Part shown: positions 1 to 7,921 of the stretch, one piece after another | Numbering within the stretch: the first letter of the stretch is position 1 | How the letters are laid out: each line of letters begins with the position of its first letter | Made by a program: the position numbers and the translations under genes | Notes under the pieces: model-generated | What the model was told of the DNA's origin: nothing | Database searches by the model: none | What the model saw: the letters and a program-made list of their open reading frames with translations, nothing else | NCBI GenBank assembly: GCA_005223375.1 | Contig: RXOD01005333.1 | Span: 1-14,716 of the forward strand | DNA length: 14,716 bases | Direction: 5' to 3' | Source of the DNA: Amoebophrya sp. AT5.2 | Taxonomy: Eukaryota; Sar; Dinophyceae; Syndiniales; Amoebophryaceae

Positions 1-76
1 CCCGCCAGCCCGACGCGCATCGGAAAAATGCCTCGACGACGTGCTGCATCTAGCTCGACGAGCCGTCGTCCTTCCT

Positions 77-2052
77 CTAGTTCACACCCGATGTTGACGT
101 CACCAGCATATCCGCAAGCTGCCTGGGTCCCACGGAGCGTTCCCCCATTGCCTTCGCGAACTGGTCAATTTTTCCCCGCATCTTCTCCGCGTTCTTGGCC
201 GCGGTAATGACGGCTGTCGCGATCGACGGGGAGGAGTTCGAGAGCACCAGTCTTTCCGAGAGCGCAGTCGCAAGATTAGAGGGATGGAGAGCCCACTTTC
301 CAACCAGACAATACCTACTTCACTGACTTTACAATAAACAAGAAAAACACGAGAGTAGATGAAATCAAGCGAACACCGCGGCCACGACGCGCCGATTTCA
401 AAATAGTTGTAGAGACAGCCCGCGGCCACCACGTTCTTAGTGCCTCCTGGCTGTCGCTTTTCTGCGCCAATGCTCTCCAGAACTACACCTTGCCCAAGGA
501 GCCGCCCGGAGAAACAAACTAATTCGCACGGATACGTCTGAGACCACCAGATACAACAAGCAGCGCAGACGTTCCCCGGACGTCATCGTCATCCTGAGCC
601 CGGGAAGTATGGCACGGGGACGTATGGGAGCCCAAGCCCATCACCCTCCCTTCGGCGAAAGGTTTAGGCTAAACTTCAACTTTAAGGTATCGATAGCTAG
701 TAAAGTTACTTACGTACTTTTATGTCCTGCAGGAAAGTGAATATAAGTAGGGTCTCGCCGTCGCCCCGCTTAACTTCATTAAAAATGTTGAACTTGAACC
801 CGGCGGCCGAAGCGTCGACGGCTAAGCCGTGGGAGTGGAGCATTTGGGCGTTCCAAAACTGCTCCGCCTTGGCAGGGACGGTGACCATCGGAATTCTGGC
901 TCGCAGCGCTTCCGATATGCTGCTGACCCCGCAGTGCGTGACAAACAGCAGCCGACCCGACTGCTGCAACTGCTGCGACGCGAACAGGGCTGGTTGCGGG
1001 AACCGTTCCTCGTACAAGATGATCTTCGCCTGGCTCATCTTCTCTGTGTGCAAAACGCGGTTCTCGGTGAGCACGTCCAGCATGGCCTGCGGTTTCCGAT
1101 GGCCAGCCGGGAGCGGGTCGGTAGGCGGCGTTTCAGGCTCCCGAAAAGCCACCCTCACTACCACCACGAAATCTTCGCCGAGGCTCAACAAATCTTCCAA
1201 AAACTCCGCGTACGGCTCTCGCTTCCCGTCTGAGCTCTTCAGCGGGACCCATGCGAACGTACCAAACGCGACATAAACCACCGTTTTGCCCTTCTGGCCC
1301 TCGGCCTCAAGCTCCTGCATGATCTGGCTCCCCTTCTCGTCGGTTGTGGGGATCTTCGAAAATGTCTGGGCACGTTCATCCCCTCCTACCGCGTTCAGCC
1401 AGGTGACCTTCCTTTCGTATCCCGTGCCCAACCCGCTCCCAAAGACGCTCACAGGCTGCCCGGAGGCCGTGAACGACGGCCTCCGGAAGCCCTGTGAGTG
1501 TCTACTTTGGGCGCGGCTTGATGGGCGCGCGGTAACCACAACTTTTTCGTAGTCAGGACCGTCGATCGCGGCAGCAGTCGTTGGGAACCAGGGAGAGACA
1601 GAGTCGTGGATGCGTTTCGCGGGATATAAAAACCAATCCGGGAACTCACCCTGTGGCAGTCCAAAAAATCTACGCATCACCGTCCCCGCGCTTTTTCCGG
1701 GAAGGTACGGCCCCGCGACGGCGGCGAAGTGCACTTTCTCGAGATCCGCAGCGGCGGCCACATCGACTGCGCGTTTCGACGGGTCTTGTCCGGCGACCGC
1801 AGCTGGAGGGGAGATGTCATGAATCGAGAGCATCCCAACAGGGTTACCAGCCCACAGGGTCACTCTGCTTCCGGGAGGGAAGACCCCCGCTGCAGGCTTG
1901 TCCACAAACTCGGCGAACAGTCCCGCAATGGATTCCCCCAACGCCATGTAGTCGCACACCACGTGAATCGGACGCTTCGAGTCGGCGTCCCCCCGTTGGA
2001 AGGGTGAAAAACCCAATTTCAGCAGCATTTCTGGGGTGCTGCTAACTTGCAC
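77..2052 (-). CDS. UGT-like (GT1, GT-B fold) glycosyltransferase, 5' incomplete
   Basis: Two exons are proposed: a large one from about 2052 to 718 and a terminal one 295-77 ending in TAG, joined phase 0 across intron 717-296 (GTACGT...AAAG). Numbering from the GTG at 2052, the C-terminal half has the GT-B linker strand VVYVAFGTFAWVP (258-270), a degenerate Q-rich loop RFPQPALF (350-357), the donor-sugar motif FVTHCGVSSISEAL (370-383) and AEQ (397-399), as in the UDP-sugar site of UGT/sterol-glucosyltransferase relatives. The last exon encodes the usual C-terminal helices (WALHPSNLATALSERL and onward). No ATG opens the large exon; it begins mid N-domain (HVVCDYMALGES), so acceptor-binding exons lie upstream and are unidentified. 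A further 48-bp intron (774-727, GTTAAG...CTGCAG) is possible and frame-neutral. The family is seen clearly; donor sugar and acceptor cannot be told. No membrane anchor is visible. Confidence 0.75.
1432..1517. repeat. Imperfect inverted repeat inside glycosyltransferase exon
   Basis: The centre has perfect 11-bp arms CCGGAGGCCGT (1460-1470) and ACGGCCTCCGG (1476-1486) around a 5-nt loop. Outside, after 4 unpaired bases, CTCACAGG (1448-1455) pairs with CCTGTGAG (1491-1498). Pairing then continues more loosely: AAAG 1441-1444 with CTTT 1505-1508, and flanking GC-rich bases on both sides. The whole lies in the open frame, at about residues 178-206 of the large exon. It could be a captured hairpin-forming insertion or an inverted duplication. 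Confidence 0.8.
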
Positions 2053-2352
2053 TTTGCTGCTGTCGAGATCTACTTAAGAAATACGAGACGAAATACGAGC
2101 CAACATACACCGGCAAACTCGTGGCTCCTCCTGGCCGTCACTCACGTTGCAGTACTTGCGCCGTTCTTATCTCTAAACCGCGAGCAGGGAACCAAATATT
2201 TGGAAGACATCAAAATATGGGACGAAAGCGAAACACAAGACCCACCACAATCATCTTCAAGAGAATACTTTTACTATCAATCTATGTATACAGGCCCTCC
2301 CGTGGGACTCGCACTCCCAAAAATTGTCCAGCGAAGTGGGTTGCTCCCTTCC

Positions 2353-3257
2353 TTAATCCTGCGTCCGCCCCATCTGCTCCAGGAACTTTTTTGCGATCGC
2401 CGCCCGCTCTCCCTCCTCCGGGTATACGTCGCGAAACGCTGTCCATAATTTCCACTGCCCTGTATGCCCCAGCCCGATGACTCGCACGATCTCGTCCGCG
2501 CCGTCGACCCGACCCAGGGGAAGCTTTCCCGCGAGTTCCGCGAGGACCTGAAACAAAGGGCCGAGCGCGGCTAAAAACTTCCCACCATCTAGTGTATGAA
2601 AAAGTGCCCAACCGTGAAGTCAAAGAATGATGAAGTACTTATGTCTATATGAAGTGAGTAAGGTCCCGGCGAGTGACCTGCTGTTGTTGAAGGGGCCTTT
2701 TTATTTTCTGCCGCTTTTGGGTCCGATAACATAGAACTTTCATCCCAAGCCAACAGCTGACTCCTGCTCCGACCTCTGACGCTTTCAGAAATTCAGACTC
2801 AGCGCTGGCCTTCTTCTGCGGCGGACGCCAACTCATCTCCTGCGCCCTCTGGTTGAGGTGACGAGTTTCGAGCGGTGGTCACACTGTAGCAGTACTTCTC
2901 CCAATAGCAGATCTCCCAACGCCGTGCGACCCAACGCCGTGCTTCGCACGGCGTGCGGAGCGAGGAGTGTGCCGCCCCCCTTCATCCAGAATGATGCATC
3001 TCTGGCGCCGGGCGGCGGCGCCGGCGCGGAGCGCGTGCTATAAAAATGTTCCCCTGCCACCCGAACAAACACAAAGGCCCCGCCACGTTCTTTAACTTCG
3101 ACATAAGAAAGTAGTTGCTTACTTCACAGTTGGACCTTCCATACAGTGCGCTGCCTCCCAAAAGGTTTTTGATCTCGAAATTCTTCTCCGGAATCTCCTC
3201 CGAGTAGCCGTACGCGTCCGACCGCAGTAAGTCCTGTACAGGCTGTAGCTGATTCAT
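2353..3257 (-). CDS. Unrecognised four-exon protein, about 233 residues
   Basis: The product is not recognised. Proposed exons are 3257-3123 (ATG start, MNQLQPVQDLL), 3096-2896, 2848-2678 and 2547-2353 (TAA). All have lengths divisible by three and all junctions are phase 0, giving 702 nt. Introns are 26 bp (no GT-AG choice possible), 47 bp (GTACTG...CCAG) and 130 bp (GTCACT...TTTCAG). The order of content is: an acidic N-terminus with no signal peptide; a Gly/Pro/Ala-rich middle containing a repeated RTALG unit; a basic Gln-rich stretch ending LQQQQ; and a C-terminal helical part with AELAGKLPLG and GLGHTGQWKLW. The last exon reads best. The middle exons overlap other open frames and are weak. 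It could be two genes, or it could supply upstream exons of the glycosyltransferase that follows about 300 bp downstream, but it shows no UGT N-terminal signature. Confidence 0.4.
2915..2954. repeat. Tandem 13-mer plus 9-bp hairpin
   Basis: CCCAACGCCGTGC occurs at 2915-2927 and again at 2930-2942 (period 15). The second copy runs into a perfect hairpin: ACGCCGTGC (2934-2942), loop TTC, GCACGGCGT (2946-2954). In the proposed exon 2 of the 2353-3257 gene the tandem gives the repeated RTALG unit. It could equally be non-coding sequence retained in an open frame. Confidence 0.85.
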
Positions 3258-3765
3258 CTCGGTTTTTTCCGTTGGTTAGAGAGGACGGCCTAGAGAGACT
3301 CATGAAACCAATATCGATCTTCCGAGCTACACGAAGCGAAGCGAGAGCAGCGATCGTCCCGATGCAAGAGCCCACCCCCCTCAAGGGAGAGGCCTACCGT
3401 CATCACGACTGAGCGAGAAGAAACGCACGAACCGACGGCAGGCCTTTCGGATCCGATCTAGCTATAGATATCAAGGCAAGAGGCCGCTGCAGAAGTACCT
3501 ATGAGCCTAGGGCTACTGCTCTTCTTGCTTCGCCAAGCAATAAAAGAATTATGCAACGAAACTCTTTGCGTTATTGGCCGGGCCGAGCATATCCACCACA
3601 TTCTCAGGAGGTATACACCCGGCTATGGACGACGCGTGCAACTTCTACTGTAAGCATAGGCTCACGCTCGTCGAGCTACTCGTCCTACTACATTTGGTTC
3701 AGCACTTCGCGCTCAAAAACTAGCACAGTGGGTGGCGATGATATACGCGAGTTTCTCGACGGCTC
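3258..3765. other. Stretch without a confident gene
   Basis: This lies between the four-exon gene and the small secreted-protein gene. A plus-strand ATG frame at 3551-3769 (72 codons, Ser/Tyr/Thr-rich) is open, and its TAA overlaps the TAG of the minus-strand gene at 3766-3768. It shows no domain or signal and is probably chance. Nothing else was identified. Confidence 0.4.
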
Positions 3766-4202
3766 CTAACATTGCACGAAAATGATCCGCGGGCGCTGGT
3801 TCTTCGTGTTGGCTCCCGGACGAGTTGTAGTGTCGGCGGTTTTCTTCTGCTCCACGCCTGCACGGGAAGCTTCTTCACCCGCTTCTGCTGCTTTCGTACC
3901 TCGTGAAAATTAAAATAAATCTGTACTTTATCCAGAATTTACGCTTCCTCGCTCGTTGTTCTTGGTGAGAGAGCGCGCACTCGACTTACTTCGTGTTCGT
4001 GAGTTCCGGATCCGGACTGGCACCAGAGATGAGAAACTGATAAGTAAATGAAAAATGAGGGAAGACCTCCTTGTTTGCTCGCCTTCTCCGCCGTCTCGGT
4101 GTTGCCACCGGAGCTTTCCACATTCTGGGTCCGAAAGGTAAGTTTTTTCCCGTACACAGCTCCCAGAAGCAGCAGAGTAGACGCCGTGGTCGTCAGCCGC
4201 AT
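3766..4202 (-). CDS. Small secreted protein with N-terminal signal peptide, about 89 residues
   Basis: The ATG at 4202 begins MRLTTTASTLLLLGAVYG, a textbook signal peptide (one Arg, hydrophobic Leu core, small residues before a likely cut near residue 18). The preferred model joins exon 4202-4067 to exon 3899-3766 (TAG) in phase 1 across a 167-bp intron (GTCTTC...CACGAG), totalling 270 nt. The mature part is hydrophilic, rich in Glu, Lys, Ala and Thr (TAEKASKQGGTKAAEAGEE), ending NQRPRIIFVQC with a single terminal Cys. An alternative uses the stronger GTAAGT donor at 3989 with a 27-nt middle exon and a 50-bp intron (4066-4017), which is also in phase. No homologous family is recognised; the role could be an extracellular, vacuolar or effector-like protein, but that is not shown. 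The signal peptide is the firm part; exon 2 is inferred. Confidence 0.5.
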
Positions 4203-5095
4203 TTTTTCGTGGGTGTGTAAAGGATACAACGACGCAACTACTGGCTACTTGGGCTCGTACTTGTAGCTGTACCTGTAGTACGCACGCTGTACGTACTAGT
4301 AGTACAGCTGGGTTTGCTTACAAGGTAACTAGCCGATCATCGATGCGTAGCTTAATTGAAAGGTATACTTGGTGTGGCTTCAGAGGGGGCGGAGCCCGTA
4401 ACAATAGACACGCACGAGAGGGAACAACAAGGCCTGCATTCTGGTTGCCGTGTAGGACCGATCGACGACTCCCGAGTGGGACAGACTGCACTTTTAGCAA
4501 CGACATCCTCATCCACATCGTCCGTAATCATTACTTCTATAAAAATGGTGTATGAAGATCATTAGTTGCAAATGCAAATGAAATCCGACTCGACACTTTT
4601 AAGCATCGCACGGGCACATCGAAACTGAAAAGAGGCAGAGCAGCACAGACGAAAGAATCCTCTTTTTTCCGGGCTCGTAGCACTGGGTCTGGCAGTCGTA
4701 AACCGACGGACGGCCCGGGACGTATCGCGTAACGCTATCAAAATGCAAACCAAATTCAATCCGATTCCGGCGCACAGCTCATCCTAGATCTCCATTTTGC
4801 GCCAAGGGCTTCGTAAATCTACGCGATGAAGACCGGTAGTTTCTGGTGTATCAGTATCCAGCAGACAGTGGTCAGGCATAGCAGTAAGAACTGTCCTAGC
4901 GCCGAACGAGGATGAGGAACACGGAAAAGTTGAAGTGATCTTGATCACGCTCACGGCCTACTATAAAAACGATCATCAGCTTGCTCTTGTAGGACCAACC
5001 GAGCAGAAGTACCTCCAAGTGGACCCGATCAGCATGGGGTACTACACGGTACACGTAGATGCACAGATTTATCTCGGGAACGGTTCACATGTGCG
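4203..5095. other. Intergenic stretch
   Basis: This lies between the CLC stop and the small secreted-protein start. Open frames here are short, mostly lack ATG and have poor composition. It contains a short palindromic motif (4265-4309) and a GTGATC-TT-GATCAC palindrome near 4937. No RNA gene was recognised. Confidence 0.5.
4265..4309. repeat. Inverted repeat AGCTGTAC / GTACAGCT with TACTAGT core
   Basis: Perfect 8-bp arms lie at 4265-4272 and 4302-4309, with nested CTGTACGTACTAGTAG inside. A related motif recurs at 8133-8147 (inverted orientation) and at 12162-12190 (CGTACTAGTA, then TACAGCTG after 7 extra bases), two copies being intergenic and one inside a DHHC-gene intron. Confidence 0.6.
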
Positions 5096-7921
5096 CTAAA
5101 GAAAAAAATCTCTGTAGTGCAGGAGGCCGCAGACTTGCTTCTTTTCGTCTTCAACGAAGAGGTACTCTTTCTGATGCCTCTCCATTAGATCCAACGCAAA
5201 ATCGATTGTCGTGCCCAAACCCACTGCTAAGTTACAGTTCCACTTCTCTAGCTCCTTCCCTATGATCCTAAAAGTCTCCGCCTCTGCGTCAGCGTCTTGT
5301 CCTTCCGCTTCCACTAGTGGTCTACTCTTCACCATCCGCTCACTGTCGCTTCTTCGACGAAGCGCGGCTACGTATTCGAATCCGTGGATGCCGTACCGCA
5401 AAAAGTGATTCGTGCCAGCTTCCCCGCAGATCGCAAACACGGCCATCGGAGTTTCGGTAGCCAGCTGCCGTGCGACTTCACCTCCTGGGACTGAGCTTGA
5501 GTTTCCGTCTCCAATTTTGTTCAGAATCACGACGGGCCGCATTACGCCAGACAGCCCCTCTTTAATGAGACACGACGAGGCGTGCTGCCCCGCCCATCGC
5601 CGCCGCACGGCTGCGTAGTCAACCACTGTGACGAAGTCCTGTTCGCGGCAGACAATCCCGTACAGCGAGTCAGCGCTGCCATCTTCCTGCTCCCGCACAG
5701 CTGTTCCGCGAGCCCCGGCTAGCGCGCTAAATCTGTGCAGCGTTCCTGCCGTCCCGTGCGCGACCAAAACGGAGAGGAGCAGGAGAACCGCCGAGAAGTT
5801 GTGCTGCTCGCTTGATGAAATAGACCACGAACTCAGCTCCAGCACGAGGACGGCGACGGACGCTTGTTTCATCACCGCACTGGCGAAGCATGCCGCGCCG
5901 ACCGACGCAAAGAGAGAGTCGGCGGGCGACGGTACCTGCCACACGACTGCGAACAGCCGCCCCACCGCTGCGCCGGCAACCAGCGTCGGGAGGAACACAC
6001 CAAAGGGCACGGGAAGAAAGTGGCACCCGGACACCATCACCGTCTTCACAAAAATGACAGTGAGCAGTTCGCAAGGGGACCAGGGTGTTCTACTTGAACC
6101 CGTTGTTGATGTAGTTGAGGACGAGGACGGGGCGGGCATGATGGGCGACGCCAGTGCCAGTCGTGTACCAGGACGCCCGATGTGACTGTAGCCGTATTCC
6201 GTGAATGCAGCTGCTCCTGCTGTCCCCGGTTGTTGCACCATCTGCTCGCCCACCTCCTGGCCCAGTACGAAGAACTTGTTGTCGACAGGCTTGTCTCCTG
6301 ACGAGGCGGCCAATTTTTCGAAATCTTCACGGACGTGCAAGTGGTCCCGCGGCTGGAACATGCGGCTGAGGATTTCTTGGTCGCCCAGCCCCATTTTCGT
6401 GTTCCGCGTGAGCAGCGCTGTGAGGACGACGAAGAAAGCCCCGATGAGATACGGACTTGGTGTGCCCCCCCTCGTCTCCGGGAACACCTTGGTAGCGCTG
6501 GTCGTCGCGTTTGAATCCTGAGTCGCGCGCAATCTGGCCCTCCAGAGACGCGCCAGCCGCGCGGTCGGAGCCACAACCCATTGCAGGTACGCGAAACTCA
6601 AAGCTCCACAGATGACGGCAAGCAGGAGACACGGTAGGGCGCTTACTTCCGCTTCCGGCGAACGTGCCGACGGATTGGCGTCCCGTGCGGCCGTGAGGAA
6701 ATGCAGGCCGCGGGACACAACTATGCACGCTCCCACGGCGGTTACAAAACTGCCCCACGTCCGGTCCGAGAGTTGACCAAGAGCCCCTCCGCAAGCTGGT
6801 GTCATGCTCTCAAGGCAGAATAAGATCGCGGAGAGCGGCGCGCCGAGCGTACCCGCAATCCCCGCGGATGCGGCTGCAGACAGCGTCGCGCGCTGCCGGG
6901 AGCAATCGTTGTGGTTGGAGTTGTACACGAGAGTTCTCAGCGCCGAGGAGAGGTTGTGTGCGACGATAAGCGAAACATGGACGATCGGCCCGAGTTTGCC
7001 AACAGGCAGCCGCGATGCCAACACAAACACCAACGCCAAGACGCGCATGCCGCCAACAGAGGGAGACAGGAGCGAATTCACCGTTGTTTTGCTTTGGGGG
7101 ATAAGCTGGACGGGCTCCGCCCGAGTCAATTGGGGGCCACGAGATCCTCGTCCTCCACCTCCTCCAGCGGCTTTATCTATTCCGGGGCGCGCGCGCTCCG
7201 TGGCCGTGACAGATGGTGGAGCGGCCGTATTCTGATTGGAATCATACCCTCTATCTCCCCCCATTTGATGCTCCCCCGCCGAGCGGCACGCTTGATCGAC
7301 TTGCCCCAGCGGGATGTCCGGTGACATGCGCAGCGGCGCCCGCAGCACTGCCTGCACCACCGCGATGCCAGTGCCCTGGGCGGCTTCCACATCAGCGCAC
7401 AGGTAAATCGCACAACTGACGTACCCAGCGTTCACCAACAGCGATACGATGAGTGACAGGTAGGAAGATTCCGATGCCAATCCGCCCCCTCCGCCCGCAA
7501 AGCACCCCACAACTCCAGCCTCCGCGGCTCGCAGCGCTTCCACCGCAACCTCGACCGCGTTGCAAGTCAGCCCGACGGCCAAACCAGTAAGAAGCAACAA
7601 CAGCCAGTAACAATGTTGTTGGTCTCCTGCGCCGCTGACAAGTTCTTCGAGAAAAAATCTCGGGAAATGTGAACGGCCTCGCAGTTTTGCCCAGCTTGCC
7701 GATGCTTTCGCTGCGCTCAAAAAGCTGGCTTCCTGCTCGTCCTCGTCACTGCCACCGCCACTCACTGCGCTATCGTCTTCCGGCGCACACAGACTTCTCT
7801 CACCACTTCGTGGCGTTCGCGAGCCCACGGGAATCTGAATCTGGCCCTTTTTTGCTTGCAGCTGCCAGGGTGCCGGACGACGGGAAGACCCCTCCTCTAC
7901 TTCGAACAACTCGGTCGGCAT
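5096..7921 (-). CDS. CLC-family chloride channel/transporter with CBS-like C-terminus, single exon
   Basis: One uninterrupted 941-residue frame, from ATG at 7921 (preceded directly by an in-frame TAG) to TAG at 5096. Residues 1-100 are a soluble acidic tail. Membrane helices start at about 105 (WLLLLLTGLAVGLTCNAVEV). The CLC landmarks are present but altered: GTGIA 183-187 (family GSGIP), GKLGP 308-312 (family GKEGP), LFCLES 367-372 (second Glu of the family LFxxEE replaced) and GVFLP 641-645 (intact GxFxP), followed by SVAVLVLELSSW. About 755-941 resembles the paired CBS region, clearest at 900-940 (IDFALDLM, YLFVEDE, CGLLHYRDFF). Two extra hydrophilic segments sit at about 204-283 (Gly/Ser/Gln-rich, lengthening the GSGIP-to-GKEGP spacing from about 40 to 126 residues) and about 525-612. 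Family role: anion conduction or Cl-/H+ exchange at plasma or organelle membranes. With the gating and proton glutamates missing, an uncoupled conductance is more likely than exchange (inference). Length suits eukaryotic CLCs. Confidence 0.9.
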   Translation of the reverse strand: MPTELFEVEEGSSRRPAPWQLQAKKGQIQIPVGSRTPRSGERSLCAPEDDSAVSGGGSDEDEQEASFLSAAKASASWAKLRGRSHFPRFFLEELVSGAGDQQHCYWLLLLLTGLAVGLTCNAVEVAVEALRAAEAGVVGCFAGGGGGLASESSYLSLIVSLLVNAGYVSCAIYLCADVEAAQGTGIAVVQAVLRAPLRMSPDIPLGQVDQACRSAGEHQMGGDRGYDSNQNTAAPPSVTATERARPGIDKAAGGGGGRGSRGPQLTRAEPVQLIPQSKTTVNSLLSPSVGGMRVLALVFVLASRLPVGKLGPIVHVSLIVAHNLSSALRTLVYNSNHNDCSRQRATLSAAASAGIAGTLGAPLSAILFCLESMTPACGGALGQLSDRTWGSFVTAVGACIVVSRGLHFLTAARDANPSARSPEAEVSALPCLLLAVICGALSFAYLQWVVAPTARLARLWRARLRATQDSNATTSATKVFPETRGGTPSPYLIGAFFVVLTALLTRNTKMGLGDQEILSRMFQPRDHLHVREDFEKLAASSGDKPVDNKFFVLGQEVGEQMVQQPGTAGAAAFTEYGYSHIGRPGTRLALASPIMPAPSSSSTTSTTGSSRTPWSPCELLTVIFVKTVMVSGCHFLPVPFGVFLPTLVAGAAVGRLFAVVWQVPSPADSLFASVGAACFASAVMKQASVAVLVLELSSWSISSSEQHNFSAVLLLLSVLVAHGTAGTLHRFSALAGARGTAVREQEDGSADSLYGIVCREQDFVTVVDYAAVRRRWAGQHASSCLIKEGLSGVMRPVVILNKIGDGNSSSVPGGEVARQLATETPMAVFAICGEAGTNHFLRYGIHGFEYVAALRRRSDSERMVKSRPLVEAEGQDADAEAETFRIIGKELEKWNCNLAVGLGTTIDFALDLMERHQKEYLFVEDEKKQVCGLLHYRDFFL

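Noticed and set aside
1448..1505. Hairpin segment in the glycosyltransferase as a GT-AG intron (GTAGAC...TGTGAG)
   Set aside because: Its 58-bp length would shift the frame, whereas the unspliced frame continues correctly into the conserved C-terminal domain.
2047..2448. Plus-strand ORF with partly protein-like composition
   Set aside because: No ATG at its start, codon third positions unlike the neighbouring genes, and its end is antisense to the last exon of the 2353-3257 gene. No motif.
4136..4150. Plus-strand GGTAAGTTTTTTCC donor-like site
   Set aside because: It is antisense to the signal-peptide exon and no plus-strand exon precedes it.
5628..6185. 185-codon plus-strand ORF and other frames over 5100-7900
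   Set aside because: Antisense or shifted shadows of the GC-rich CLC coding sequence.
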